Notes: generated from the sequence alone by a model not told the origin. DNA of 37,456 bases from Zavarzinia sp. (GCA_025869435.1 JAOZVS010000137.1:1-37456), one strand, 5' to 3'; shown: positions 1 to 8,340, numbered from the stretch's first letter. Translations and numbers: made by a program.

Positions 1-901
1 ACAGATCATTGCCCTTCTGCACCGGGCCGTAGAACAGATCGCCCTCGTTGGGGATGGCGTCGCCGCCGCGAATGTTCCGCTCGAACGGGTCGGGGGAATA
101 GAAATGGTGGGGCGTCTGCACCATCGAGAGCTTGGGGTCGGACAGGAAGCCGCCAACCGTCATCTGCAGGAAGGCCCGCGTCGGCACATGATCGGCATCG
201 AAGACGCAGATCAGTTCGCCATCCGTCACGGTCAGGGCATTGTTCAGATTGCCGGCCTTGGCATGGGTATTGTCGGGACGGACGATATAATTGACGCCGA
301 CTTTCCGCGCGAATTCCCGGAACTCCGGGCGGCGCCCGTCGTCGAGGACGTGAACCCGCAGCTTGCCGGCCGGGTAATCGATATTGGCGGCCGCGAGGAT
401 GGTGTCGCCGACGATCTCCAGGCCTTCATTGTAGGTCGGGATATAGACGTCGACCGTCGGCCACAGGCTGACGTCATCCGGCAGGATCTCGATCTTGCGG
501 TCAAGCGGTAGCGCGGTCTGGAAATAGCCCAGCAGCAGGATGACCCAGGCATAGAATTCCGCCATGACGAGCCCGATACCGAGCAGGGCGCCGAACCAAT
601 GGTCGAAACTCAGGGTCTCGGTCACCCGCCAGTAGAGATAGCGGGTCGACACCAGCACGGAGAGCACGCTGAGGGCGATGGTCATGTTGTGGCCGCGCCA
701 CCGGTTCATGACCAGCGCCCCGATGAAGATGACGGCGCCGAACACCATCTGCTGGTAAAGGTCGAAAGGAGCGACGATCACCGGAATGGCGATCAGCATC
801 CCCAGCACGACGCAGAGATAGAGCGCCCACCGCGGCATCCGGTTTTCAAGCGCCGGGCCTGCCCCGGTCGTCAGCCGCCGCACGGCTTGAGTGATGGTCA
901 T
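1..901 (-). CDS. bcsA: Cellulose synthase catalytic subunit BcsA, N-terminal part (runs off left edge)
   Basis: The first 300 codons of a family 2 glycosyltransferase that polymerises UDP-glucose into cellulose at the inner membrane. Several hydrophobic segments occupy about residues 24-130. They are followed by the cytosolic GT-A domain, with the entry motif DVYIPTYNEG (151-160), the UDP-binding aspartates in VLDDG (D187/D188) and the DxD motif in FDADH (D235, D237). These are classic BcsA/CelA signatures. The QxxRW and PilZ parts would lie beyond the window. The ATG at 899-901 overlaps the bcsQ stop as ATGA, so the two are probably translationally coupled. The gene is cut by the window edge and not visibly damaged. 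Identification is firm. The N-terminal extra domains seen in some BcsA proteins are absent. Confidence 0.95.
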   Translation of the reverse strand, partial: MTITQAVRRLTTGAGPALENRMPRWALYLCVVLGMLIAIPVIVAPFDLYQQMVFGAVIFIGALVMNRWRGHNMTIALSVLSVLVSTRYLYWRVTETLSFDHWFGALLGIGLVMAEFYAWVILLLGYFQTALPLDRKIEILPDDVSLWPTVDVYIPTYNEGLEIVGDTILAAANIDYPAGKLRVHVLDDGRRPEFREFARKVGVNYIVRPDNTHAKAGNLNNALTVTDGELICVFDADHVPTRAFLQMTVGGFLSDPKLSMVQTPHHFYSPDPFERNIRGGDAIPNEGDLFYGPVQKGNDL

Positions 902-1686
902 CGATGAGCCTCGATCGCGGGCGGGAGCGGTGCCGAATTCCGCGCCTCCTGCTTGAGGCGGGAGGACAGGACTTCGGCGAGGTGCTTGATGTCTCGGGCG
1001 CCGACGCTGGCCGGTGCCTGCTCGAAGACCGAACGCTGCCAGCCGATCGCCTCGGCCACCGCCTCGTCGCGGTAAATCTCCCCGATCAGGTGATCGGGAA
1101 TGCGGCCGGAAACGAAATCCGTGACCGAGCGGCTGAGCTGGCGCCGGGGATCGACCTGGTTGAGCACGACGAGCGGCCGCCGGGCGCCATAGAAATGGCC
1201 CCGCTCGATCAGCGGCAGCAGCGACAGCGACGTCGCGTCCGCCAGCAGAACCGCGACATGGGTCGCCCCGATGCGATCGAGACCGCGCAGGGCGGGCACC
1301 GGGCCGGGCGGCAGATCGGCCAGGACCACCCAGTCGGGACGCTCGAGGATGGAGCCAAGCCCGCGCATGAGGTAATCGGGCTCATCGGTCAGATGACGCT
1401 CGAAACGAAGCCGCTGCTCTTCGGTGACCTGGCCGTAGGGCAGAAAGAACACGCCAGAGTTCGTCGGCATGGCCAGATTGGGCCATTCCTCCGGCTCGTC
1501 GGCGAAGGCGACATAGCCGCGCTCGTCGTCGAGGGCCATGCCGAAATGCAGCCGCAGGCTGTTCTGGACATCGAAATCAATGACAAGGACGCCCCAGCCC
1601 AGCTGGTGCAGGGCAACGGCGACATTGGCGGTCAGCGTGGTTTTCCCCACCCCACCCTTTGGCGATGAAAAGGCGAGAACCGGCAT
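898..1686 (-). CDS. bcsQ: Cellulose biosynthesis ParA/MinD-like ATPase BcsQ
   Basis: A 262-residue SIMIBI-class ATPase. It starts MPVLAFSSPKGGVGKTTLT, with the deviant Walker A motif KGGVGKTT at residues 10-17, a Walker A' aspartate in VLVIDFDVQNSL and a DLPPG-type switch region near residue 125. Proteins of this class (BcsQ/YhjQ) help place or assemble the cellulose synthase complex at the cell pole in enterobacteria. That role is family knowledge and cannot be seen here. Its position between the BcsP/BcsR-like gene and bcsA, with 1-nt (TGATG) and 4-nt (ATGA) overlaps, supports BcsQ over a chromosome-partition ParA. Start at the ATG at 1684-1686. Confidence 0.92.
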   Translation of the reverse strand: MPVLAFSSPKGGVGKTTLTANVAVALHQLGWGVLVIDFDVQNSLRLHFGMALDDERGYVAFADEPEEWPNLAMPTNSGVFFLPYGQVTEEQRLRFERHLTDEPDYLMRGLGSILERPDWVVLADLPPGPVPALRGLDRIGATHVAVLLADATSLSLLPLIERGHFYGARRPLVVLNQVDPRRQLSRSVTDFVSGRIPDHLIGEIYRDEAVAEAIGWQRSVFEQAPASVGARDIKHLAEVLSSRLKQEARNSAPLPPAIEAHR

Positions 1687-2291
1687 CAGCGCAATCTGTC
1701 GAAAAGGGGTTTCAGCGGCGTGCCCTTGGGCGAAGGATCGGGGGGAGAATGATCGGGGGCCGACCCGGCCTTGCCGCCATAGCGCTCGAACACACGCGAA
1801 AGATCGGCGGCGGCGGGCTTCATCGGCGCGGAAACCGCGACCGCCACCGGATGGTGAGGGGTGGATACAGAAGGATGAACCAATGGGGCGGCCATGACCG
1901 GCTCGGCGGTGGCGACCTCAGGCGCCGCCACGGTCTCGACCACCACGGGCGCGACGACGGGAACGAGCACGACCTCGAAAGCCGGCGCGACCGGCTCGTG
2001 AGCGGCGACAGGCGCCATCGACGCCATCAGCGGCGACAGGGCTTCCGACACCGGCCCAGCAGGTGCGGCAACCTCGCTGACGGGGACCTCGGCGACGGGG
2101 GCCTGCCGCGACGGAGCGGCCGGCCCGGCATCGAGGGAGCGGGCAACCGCGGCCATCATCGGCAAGGCGCTTTCGTCCAGGGCGGCGATCCGGCTGTTGC
2201 GGGTCAATTGCCCGAGATCCTTGTAATCACCCGCCTTGCGCTCCAGGCCCATGGCCCGAAACAGCCTCGAGGTATCATCCGTTGCCGACAT
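1686..2291 (-). CDS. BcsP/BcsR-like cellulose synthesis accessory protein
   Basis: A 201-residue low-complexity protein with no signal peptide. The N-terminal 45 residues (LFRAMGLERKAGDYKDLGQL and following) resemble the short BcsR-type module that pairs with BcsQ. Residues 55-165 are alanine/valine/proline-rich and look disordered. The C-terminus ends in PLFDRLR, a motif seen at the end of BcsO/BcsP proteins. It is the first gene of the bcs string and overlaps bcsQ by one base. The family comparison is from memory of short motifs, so the name BcsP is tentative and the position is the stronger argument. Its likely job is cytosolic, adapting or regulating BcsQ/BcsA. The start ATG at 2289-2291 is the only ATG in a good place. 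Confidence 0.7.
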   Translation of the reverse strand: MSATDDTSRLFRAMGLERKAGDYKDLGQLTRNSRIAALDESALPMMAAVARSLDAGPAAPSRQAPVAEVPVSEVAAPAGPVSEALSPLMASMAPVAAHEPVAPAFEVVLVPVVAPVVVETVAAPEVATAEPVMAAPLVHPSVSTPHHPVAVAVSAPMKPAAADLSRVFERYGGKAGSAPDHSPPDPSPKGTPLKPLFDRLR

Positions 2292-2486
2292 TCATGACCC
2301 CCGCCTCGCGCCGTTGACACGCGATCCCGCTTTCAGTGTTTACCGAAAATACACCAAATTTTAGCCATGTTATTGGGGCAAATTGCCGTCGCAGGCGCAA
2401 GTATTCAACGGAATGGGTTAATTTTTTCTCCTTTCCGGGATTTTATCCTCCGCGAGTGCCCGCGTGCGGCGCAAAAGCGATGCGTG
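2292..2486. promoter_or_regulatory. bcs leader/promoter region and end of nit operon
   Basis: This 195-bp spacer separates the 3' end of nitH from the first bcs gene, both leftward. It is clearly more AT-rich than its surroundings and should hold the bcs promoter. A small inverted repeat, GGCAAATTGCC at 2377-2387, is the only operator-like element noticed. No convincing -35/-10 pair and no strong intrinsic terminator for the nit operon could be assigned by eye, so read-through from nit into bcs cannot be excluded. Confidence 0.4.
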
Positions 2487-3758
2487 TCAGGCCGACCGTC
2501 GCGCCTCGGGCGAGACTGATTCGCCGCGCCCTTCGATCAGGCTTTCAACGACGAAGGCCGCATCCCGGGCGATGCCGGAAAACCGGCCCGAGCCCCAGGT
2601 GTGCAACCACGGCAGGCCGAGGAAGCACAACCCCGGCACCGACGAGACACCCCGCTTGTGGGTCGGATAGCCGCGACCGTCGAAGACCGGGACCTCGACC
2701 CAGGTGAAATTGGGCCGGAAGCCGGTCGCCCAGATCACGCTGGAAATTCCCGCCGCCGCAAGGTCAAGCACGCCGCCGCCCTCCCCCGCCGCCGGATGCC
2801 AGGCCGGGACATAGGGCGGATCTTCCGGCGCCGCGATCCCCTGTTCGGCCAGATAGGCGTCGATGCCTTCGCGAATCCGGTTGTAGGTCGCGTCGGCGGC
2901 ATCGAGATTGGCGGCGAGATCGTCGCCGAAGATCATCGCGCCATCGGCGACATCCTTCAGGCGGCCGTGCAGCGCCATGCCTTCGAGCGCGTGGCGGCGC
3001 AGGTCGATCTCGCGGCCGCCGCCGCGCCCGGTCAGATAGTGGTTGGCCTTGCCGCGCACCTTCTCGCCCAGGGGATGGCGCTCGACCGGCAGGTCGTAAT
3101 GGCCCATGTCGTGCAGCCATTCGACGGCGTCCCGCCCGCGATAGCGGCGCGGCGAGCGCGGCGCGCTGCCGACGCAAAGATGCACCTTGCGCCCGTCGAT
3201 CTTCAGATCCTCGGCGATCTGGCAACCCGACTGGCCGGAGCCGACGACAAGCACGGCGCCCGGCGGCAAAGCCTCGCTGTTGCGATAGCGGGAGGAGTGA
3301 ATCTGCAGGATGTCGCGCGGCAGGCGCTCCGCCACCCGGGGGATGTTCGGGATGTGATAGCCGCCGACGCTGACGATGACCTGGTCGGCGGTATAGGTGC
3401 CGTCACTGGTCTCGACCACGAAGCCGCCTTCGCCCCCCTGGCGCAGGGCGGTGACCGCCACGCCTTCACGCAGGGGCGGCTCGGTCCTGGCGATGAAGGC
3501 ATCGAGATAGGCGAGGATCTCGTCCTTCTTCATGAAGCCGAAGGGATCGGCGCCGGCATAGGGAAAATCCGGCAGCTGGCACTGCCAGTTCGGCGTGACC
3601 AGGCAGAAATTGTCCCAGCGTTCCTCGCGCCAGGCGTGGCCCCGGCGGTTTTTCTCGAACACGAGGTGATCGATGCCGCGCTGCTTCAGGAAATAGGAAG
3701 CGGAAAGGCCGGCCTGGCCGCCGCCGATGACGAGGACTGGATAGTGGTTGCTGGTCAT
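2487..3758 (-). CDS. nitH: Nit1C flavin-dependent oxidoreductase (MSMEG_0569 family), NitH
   Basis: A 423-residue class B flavoprotein monooxygenase-like enzyme. Two Rossmann dinucleotide motifs are visible, VIGGGQAGLSA near residues 10-20 (FAD) and VVGSGQSGCQIAEDL near 171-185 (NAD(P)H). An ATGFRPNF motif near the C-terminus is typical of these monooxygenases. Its neighbours identify it as the flavoprotein of the Nit1C cassette (MSMEG_0569 family, NitH). The substrate is not known from sequence. In cyanide-assimilating pseudomonads the cassette as a whole is required for growth on cyanide. Its ATG (3756-3758) overlaps the nitG stop as ATGA. It is the last gene of the seven-gene operon. Confidence 0.9.
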   Translation of the reverse strand: MTSNHYPVLVIGGGQAGLSASYFLKQRGIDHLVFEKNRRGHAWREERWDNFCLVTPNWQCQLPDFPYAGADPFGFMKKDEILAYLDAFIARTEPPLREGVAVTALRQGGEGGFVVETSDGTYTADQVIVSVGGYHIPNIPRVAERLPRDILQIHSSRYRNSEALPPGAVLVVGSGQSGCQIAEDLKIDGRKVHLCVGSAPRSPRRYRGRDAVEWLHDMGHYDLPVERHPLGEKVRGKANHYLTGRGGGREIDLRRHALEGMALHGRLKDVADGAMIFGDDLAANLDAADATYNRIREGIDAYLAEQGIAAPEDPPYVPAWHPAAGEGGGVLDLAAAGISSVIWATGFRPNFTWVEVPVFDGRGYPTHKRGVSSVPGLCFLGLPWLHTWGSGRFSGIARDAAFVVESLIEGRGESVSPEARRSA

Positions 3759-4057
3759 GGGAGTTCTCCCTGGATGTGCAAGGTCTCGATGGTGACGACG
3801 GCCGAGGCGGGCTCGGCGATGGTGGCGGCGGCCTGTTCGATGCGGGCGAGCTGGCCCAGGGCCCGCGAACAGGGGAAGCCATGGCGCGCCCGCACCCGCT
3901 CGCTCGCGGCGCGAAGGCCGGCGCGGCTGCGGGCGAGGAAGTCCTCGAGCGGATAGCTCGTGCCGGCGACGAAATAATGGGCGATCGACGATGACGGCGA
4001 ATAACAGGTCTCGACCGCCCCATCGGGCCAGCGCACGCGGAACCAGACTTCAGGCAT
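3755..4057 (-). CDS. nitG: Nit1C small conserved protein (MSMEG_0570 family), NitG
   Basis: A 100-residue cytosolic protein beginning MPEVWFRVRWPDGAVETCYS. This matches my memory of the MSMEG_0570/'nitrogen starvation response' family found only in Nit1C clusters. No catalytic motif is evident. The N-terminal half looks beta-rich and the second half (residues 38-80) looks helical and arginine-rich. It overlaps nitF by 8 nt and nitH by 4 nt, so it is translated as part of a coupled operon. Its function is unknown. A role as a partner or carrier for the neighbouring enzymes would be a guess. Confidence 0.85.
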   Translation of the reverse strand: MPEVWFRVRWPDGAVETCYSPSSSIAHYFVAGTSYPLEDFLARSRAGLRAASERVRARHGFPCSRALGQLARIEQAAATIAEPASAVVTIETLHIQGELP

Positions 4058-5033
4058 CCTCTCGATCTCCCTGCGGGACGGGGCCGCAGCCGATCAGCGG
4101 CTGGTCGGCGAAATTCCAGAGCATGGCGGACTCGCGCCCGTCGGCGATGCGCACGAGACCGCTGGCATCACAGCCGCCGACATCGGCGCAGGCGATGCCG
4201 GCGGCGGCGAAACGCCCGCTCACCGCATCGACATGGTCGGGCGGAACGGCGAGGACATAGCCGAAGCTGGGAAAGACGGTCAGCCAGCGCTCCAGCGCGA
4301 CGCCCTCGGGCCGGGGAATCCTCGTGACGTCGATCGTCGCCCCGAGGCCCGAGCATTCGAGCAGCATCAGGGCCGTGCCCACGGCGCCCGCCATGCTGAT
4401 ATCCTTGGCGGCATGGGCCAGCCCGTCCTCGGCGAGGCCGGGCAGGATCTCGATCTGCGCCCGCAGCCGGGGCGGCAGCGCGGTCGAGCTGCAGTCCCAA
4501 TAGGGATGGGGATCGCGGAAATGGCCGCGCAGGTCGATCGCCATCAGCAGGCGATCGCCGGCCTCGGCGTCGAAACTGGTCAGCAGCGCTTTCGCCCGAC
4601 CAATGATGGCGACCGACAATTGCTCGCCGCCAGCGTTCCGCGTGTTGCTGTGACCGCCGACGATCGGCACGCCATAGGCAGTGCTGCCCGCCGCGAGACC
4701 CGACAGAATGGGGGCGGCATGGTCGCCATCCCGGCTCCACAGCGCGTCGACGACGGCGATCGGCCGGCCGCCCATGGCCGCGATATCCGAGACATTGACC
4801 ATGACGCCGCAATAACCGGCGAACCAGGGTTCCGCCGCGACGAAATCGGCCATGAAGCCTTCGATGGCGAACAGGAGGTAACCGTCGCCGTCCGGAATGG
4901 CGGCGCAATCGTCACCCACCGCGATCGGAGAGCCGCCGCCAAGGCCAAGGGCCGTCATCACGGCGGAAATATCGCGCTTGTGGCCAAGACCGCGCGCGCC
5001 GGTCAGGCGCAGGGCGAGATCCGCGATGCTCAC
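4050..5033 (-). CDS. nitF: Nit1C AIR synthase-like protein (sll0787 family), NitF
   Basis: A 327-residue member of the PurM/SelD/ThiL (AIR synthase) superfamily, which bind ATP and phosphorylate carbonyl, amide or selenide substrates. Visible signatures are VGDDCAAI near residue 40 (nucleotide/metal binding), the NVSDIAAMGGRP motif near 80-90 and a glycine-rich VGGHSNTR near 120-127. The start chosen is GTG at 5031-5033, which forms a GTGA overlap with the nitE stop. The same frame stays open far upstream but that part is antisense-like shadow of nitE and nitD. In many genomes this domain is fused behind the GNAT domain (MSMEG_0567). Here the two are separate genes. The reaction is unknown. 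Confidence 0.87.
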   Translation of the reverse strand: MSIADLALRLTGARGLGHKRDISAVMTALGLGGGSPIAVGDDCAAIPDGDGYLLFAIEGFMADFVAAEPWFAGYCGVMVNVSDIAAMGGRPIAVVDALWSRDGDHAAPILSGLAAGSTAYGVPIVGGHSNTRNAGGEQLSVAIIGRAKALLTSFDAEAGDRLLMAIDLRGHFRDPHPYWDCSSTALPPRLRAQIEILPGLAEDGLAHAAKDISMAGAVGTALMLLECSGLGATIDVTRIPRPEGVALERWLTVFPSFGYVLAVPPDHVDAVSGRFAAAGIACADVGGCDASGLVRIADGRESAMLWNFADQPLIGCGPVPQGDREDA

Positions 5034-5572
5034 ATCCGCCTCCCGATCAGCACGGCGAAGCCCGCCTCGGCATCGGATACCGGGGCATAATGATCCAGAT
5101 CCGCTTCCATGAAGTGATGCGGCCGGCCGTGCAGGTCGGAGACGTCGAGCGTCGCCCAGTGCAGGCGGTGGAACAGCGGCGCGTTCTGCGCCTGGACATG
5201 AGCGGTGAAGCGCCGGCAGCCGCGCGCAGCCGCCGTGCCGACCGCCAGCCGGATCAAGCCGCTGCCAAGCGCCCCCAGCCGCCGCCAGGCCGGCTCCACC
5301 GCGAGGCGCGAGCCGGCCCAGTGGCCCGGCGCGTCCTCGTGGATGCGGACGGTGCCGACCACCTGATCGGGCACGCCGAAGATGGGGGCGAGCGCGACCA
5401 GCGGCAGCGCGCGGGCATCGGTCTCGTCGCGGTCGTCGCCCGCGAAGATCTTCTGTTCCCGGCAGAACACCTGGCGTCGCAGCGCGGCCGCGCCGGCCAC
5501 TTCCCAACGGGCGATGGCCAGTTTCACCCGGGCTTCGCCGGTGACATAGGGCAGGACCGGCTCGAAGATCAT
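5030..5572 (-). CDS. nitE: Nit1C GNAT-family N-acetyltransferase (MSMEG_0567 N-terminal type), NitE
   Basis: A 180-residue GNAT-fold protein. The N-terminal part contains RRQVFCREQKIF (about 32-43), a pattern shared with autoinducer-synthase-like GNATs. VVGTVRIHED forms a central strand, and SRLAVEPAWRRLGALGSGLIRLA carries the acetyl-CoA-binding signature region (shown in part). The C-terminal stretch with LFHRLHWATL fits the closing helix and strand. The acyl acceptor is unknown. The start ATG (5570-5572) lies 3 nt after the nitD stop, and the stop overlaps the nitF GTG. As a stand-alone GNAT it corresponds to the N-terminal half of the fused MSMEG_0567 protein. Confidence 0.87.
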   Translation of the reverse strand: MIFEPVLPYVTGEARVKLAIARWEVAGAAALRRQVFCREQKIFAGDDRDETDARALPLVALAPIFGVPDQVVGTVRIHEDAPGHWAGSRLAVEPAWRRLGALGSGLIRLAVGTAAARGCRRFTAHVQAQNAPLFHRLHWATLDVSDLHGRPHHFMEADLDHYAPVSDAEAGFAVLIGRRM

Positions 5573-5575
5573 GGC

Positions 5576-6673
5576 TCAGACCTCGAAGCTCGACAGGGCG
5601 GAACAGGCGCCGCATTTGCCGCAACCGGCCTTGATTTCGGACGACAAAAGGCCGGCGGCCTTCAGCATCGCGCCGAGCGGTTGCAGGATATCGCGCATGA
5701 AGGCGGGCGACGGCGTCGGATGGTCTTCGAGCGGCGTGCCCGAAATCGGCACGAAGGGCACGACGAAGGGATAGACGCCAAGCTCGATCAGCGTCTCGGC
5801 GATCGACAGGATCGCGTCCCGCGTATCGCCGAGGCCGGCGAGAATATAGGTCGAGACCTGGCCCCGACCGAACACCGGCACCGCCGCCCTGAAGGCGTCG
5901 AGATAGCGGCTGACGGGGACGCTGGCCTTGCCCGGCATGATCTCGGCCCGAAGCGCGGGCGTGACCACTTCGAGATGCATGCCGAGCGTATCGATCCCCG
6001 CCGCCTTCATGCGGGTGAACCAGGCATCGTCGTCCGGCGGCTCGCACTGGCCCTGGATCGGCAGGTCGACCGCCGCCTTCACCGCGAAAGCGCTTTCGCA
6101 CAGCACGGCGGCACCGCGATCCGTGACATTGGGCGTTCCCGTCGTCATCACCATGTGCTTGACACCGTCGAGGAGGACAGCCGCGCGGGCGACTTCCGCC
6201 AGTTGTTCCGGCGTCTTGCGGGCGACGGTGCGGCCGGCGGCCAGGCTCTGGCCGATCGCGCAGAATTTGCAGGTCTTGGTCCGGCTCTGATAGCGGATGC
6301 AGGTCTGCAGGATGGTGGTCGCCAGCACGTCACGCCCATGCAGCGTGGCGATCTGCGAATAGGGCACGCCGTCCAGCGTCTGCAGCTCGTAGAAGCGCGG
6401 CTTCAGCGGGAAGGAGACTTCCCCGACCGCGACGCCGTCGCGGCGGATGGTCGAGACGCCGGCCGCGTCGGGCTTCTCCGCGACATAGGGCGAGGCGAAG
6501 GCGGGCGCGGTGTGAACCGGGACCATCACCGTCTGGCCCTCGACCGTCATCGCCTTGTGGTCGGACGGTCCGGCGCCTCCGCGCCGGCTGGCAGCACCCG
6601 CGTCCGGATCAGCCAGCCGAACCCCGAAGGACTGCAATTCGGTGATCAAGGTCTGCTGCGTCGTCGGCTTCAT
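5576..6673 (-). CDS. nitD: Nit1C radical SAM protein (MSMEG_0568 family), NitD
   Basis: A 365-residue radical SAM enzyme related to the biotin synthase group. The [4Fe-4S]/SAM cysteines are C125, C135 and C138, in [14 protein letters not shown] (C-x9-C-x2-C). This is wider than the usual CxxxCxxC and I take it to be characteristic of this family. A second cysteine knot, CGKCGAC (C351, C354, C357), sits at the C-terminus and may hold an auxiliary Fe-S cluster. The N-terminal [10 protein letters not shown] block (33-42) is a conserved family feature in my recollection. It starts inside nitC, with a 65-nt overlap, and is followed 3 nt later by nitE. The reaction is not established. It is the chemically most demanding step in the cassette. 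Confidence 0.9.
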   Translation of the reverse strand: MKPTTQQTLITELQSFGVRLADPDAGAASRRGGAGPSDHKAMTVEGQTVMVPVHTAPAFASPYVAEKPDAAGVSTIRRDGVAVGEVSFPLKPRFYELQTLDGVPYSQIATLHGRDVLATTILQTCIRYQSRTKTCKFCAIGQSLAAGRTVARKTPEQLAEVARAAVLLDGVKHMVMTTGTPNVTDRGAAVLCESAFAVKAAVDLPIQGQCEPPDDDAWFTRMKAAGIDTLGMHLEVVTPALRAEIMPGKASVPVSRYLDAFRAAVPVFGRGQVSTYILAGLGDTRDAILSIAETLIELGVYPFVVPFVPISGTPLEDHPTPSPAFMRDILQPLGAMLKAAGLLSSEIKAGCGKCGACSALSSFEV

Positions 6674-7649
6674 GGGCGTCGCTCCGCGGGCTGGAGGGCA
6701 GGGACAGGGGATCGAGGACCGGCACCACGGGGCGGGCCGGCCGGTTGTCGAGGTGGAGGGACAGGAGGTCGGGCCGGGCGTAATGGCCGATGGAATCCAT
6801 CATCCGCTTGCGCTTGGTGATCAGGGCCATGTCGAGATCGGCGATCAGCATCCCCTCCCCTTCGGTCAGGGGCGGCACCAGATGCTTGCCCTCGGGGCTG
6901 ATGATCGCCGTGTGGCAGCCACCGCGCAGGCCCTTCTGCAGCTTGGGATCGGGGGTGATGGCCTCGATCTGCTCTTCGGTCAGCCAGCCGGTCGCGTTGA
7001 CGACGAAACAGCCGGATTCGAGCGCGTGGTGGCGGATCGTCACCTCCATCTGCTCGCCGAAGATCGGCCCGACCATGGAGCCGGGAAACTGGCTGGCGTG
7101 GATTTCCTCGTGCTGGGTCATCAGGGCATAGCGCGCCAGCGGGTTGTAGTGCTCCCAGCAGGCGAGGGCACCGAGACGGCCGACCGCGGTATCGACGACG
7201 CGAAGCCCGGCGCCGTCGCCCTGGCCCCAGATCATGCGCTCGTGATAGGTCGGCGTGATCTTCCGCCGCTTCAGCACCAGGGCGCCGTCGGCATCGAACA
7301 CGAGCTGCGCGTTGTAGAGCGAGCCATGGTCCCGCTCGTTGACGCCGAGGACGACGACGATGCGGGCCGAGGCGGCGGCCCGGGAAACCGCCTGGGTTAC
7401 CGGCCCCGGCACGACCACCGCATGCTCGTAGAGCCTCAGATGGTCGGACCCGGCGAGGACCGGCGGGTGGACGAAGGAAAAGTAGGGGTAATAAGGCACG
7501 AAGGTCTCGGGAAAGACCACGAGCTGCGCCCCCTTGCCCGCGGCGTCGGCGATCGCGTTGCAGACCCGCTCGAGCGTGCCTTCCGGCCGCGCGATATCGG
7601 GGGCGATCTGGACCGCCGCCGCCCTGACCACCCGTCCACCCGCGCTCAT
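6609..7649 (-). CDS. nitC: Nit1C nitrilase (Sll0784 family), NitC
   Basis: A 346-residue carbon-nitrogen hydrolase. The catalytic triad is visible as E48 in [10 protein letters not shown]130 in KRRKITPT and C164 in [10 protein letters not shown]. The CWEHYNP context indicates a true nitrilase subgroup rather than an amidase. It forms the core of Nit1C. The in vivo substrate in other bacteria is probably a nitrile formed within the pathway, and cyanide is the growth nitrogen source reported for pseudomonads. The last 40 residues (after about 305) extend beyond the conserved core and are encoded over the start of nitD. The ATG at 7647-7649 follows the nitB stop by one base. Confidence 0.93.
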   Translation of the reverse strand: MSAGGRVVRAAAVQIAPDIARPEGTLERVCNAIADAAGKGAQLVVFPETFVPYYPYFSFVHPPVLAGSDHLRLYEHAVVVPGPVTQAVSRAAASARIVVVLGVNERDHGSLYNAQLVFDADGALVLKRRKITPTYHERMIWGQGDGAGLRVVDTAVGRLGALACWEHYNPLARYALMTQHEEIHASQFPGSMVGPIFGEQMEVTIRHHALESGCFVVNATGWLTEEQIEAITPDPKLQKGLRGGCHTAIISPEGKHLVPPLTEGEGMLIADLDMALITKRKRMMDSIGHYARPDLLSLHLDNRPARPVVPVLDPLSLPSSPRSDAHEADDAADLDHRIAVLRGSAG

Positions 7650-7650
7650 G

Positions 7651-8133
7651 TCAGAGCGTCCAGGTGTTGAGGATGAAGGCGCCGTCGCGGCGATGGATCA
7701 GGATGAGATCCATCACGTCGAGCGGATTGATCGGGGTGATGCCCGCGATCAGCGAGGGCTCGCCATGGCCATAGAGCGCCTGGAGCGCGAAACGACAGGC
7801 ATAGACCTTGCCGCCCTCGCCCATGAACTTCACGATCTGGTTGTTCATGGCGAGATGGCCGGGAAAAGCCTCGTCGCCCAGCGTCGGGAAGCCGCGCTGA
7901 ATGCCCAGGGTTACACCCGGACCATAAAGCAGAACCGAGGTCTCGAAGCCCTTGCGCAGCAGGCGGGTCGCCTGCAGCAGGTTGACGAGGCCGATCGAGC
8001 CTTCGAAGGCGACGGTGTGGAAGGTGACCAGGGCTTTCTCCCCCGGCTTGGCCTTCACATCCTCGAAGACCTTCTCTTCGTAATTGACGAAATAGTCGCC
8101 CTTCTGATGGGCCGGTGCAGTCACTTCAGGCAT
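7651..8133 (-). CDS. nitB: Nit1C first gene, Sll0783/MSMEG_0572 family nitrogen-starvation protein, NitB
   Basis: A 160-residue protein of the Sll0783 family, which always accompanies the Nit1C nitrilase. It carries no metal or nucleotide motif I recognise. The fold looks alpha/beta ([20 protein letters not shown], then [13 protein letters not shown]), which suggests a DsrE-like or hydrolase-like sandwich. That is an impression only. The chosen ATG at 8131-8133 is preceded by AGGGGAGA at good spacing. The frame continues 20 codons upstream but without a ribosome site. It is the promoter-proximal gene of nitBCDEFGH. In Synechocystis the homologue was linked to nitrogen starvation, which is family knowledge. 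Confidence 0.88.
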   Translation of the reverse strand: MPEVTAPAHQKGDYFVNYEEKVFEDVKAKPGEKALVTFHTVAFEGSIGLVNLLQATRLLRKGFETSVLLYGPGVTLGIQRGFPTLGDEAFPGHLAMNNQIVKFMGEGGKVYACRFALQALYGHGEPSLIAGITPINPLDVMDLILIHRRDGAFILNTWTL

Positions 8134-8202
8134 TACACATCTCCCCTGGGTCCGATCGGCTCGCGCCGGGTGGTGACGAGGGAGATTTTGCAAGCCGCGT
8201 GC

Positions 8203-8252
8203 CAGTCAAATGACTGCACAATCGATAATCAGATTCAATTGAATGCAGTCAA
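8203..8252. promoter_or_regulatory. Left operator cluster, probable MocR-regulator sites at the nit promoter
   Basis: CAGTCAAATGACTG (8203-8216) is a perfect inverted repeat around AA and runs into TGACTGCA (8211-8218). A second octamer in the other orientation, TGCAGTCA, is at 8244-8251, inside AATTGAATGCAGTCAA (8237-8252). The same 16 bases occur inverted at 8584-8599. The palindrome ATTCAATTGAAT (8233-8244) overlaps it. Four octamers in under 400 bp is far above chance. Assignment to the adjacent regulator is inference from position. Confidence 0.65.
8225..8252 (-). promoter_or_regulatory. Candidate nitB promoter
   Basis: Read leftward, TTGACT (8252 to 8247, five of six matches to the -35 consensus) is followed after 16 bases by GATTAT (8230 to 8225, four of six to the -10). 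This would start transcription about 90 bases before the nitB ATG. The -35 hexamer is part of the TGCAGTCA operator, so a bound regulator would touch RNA polymerase directly. Assigned by eye, with no transcript evidence. Confidence 0.5.
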
Positions 8253-8340
8253 TATATACGGTCAATCAGGCCGTTTCAGCGCGACCAGCATTGCTTCATT
8301 TTCGACCAGCGCAAACAGTTTAGGCACCATAAAGCTCAAA

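Noticed and set aside
5034-6101. Upstream extension of the nitF frame (would give a 683-residue protein)
   Set aside because: The extension lies over nitE and nitD in another frame, is arginine-rich with no family features, and nitF has a well-placed GTG overlapping the nitE stop.
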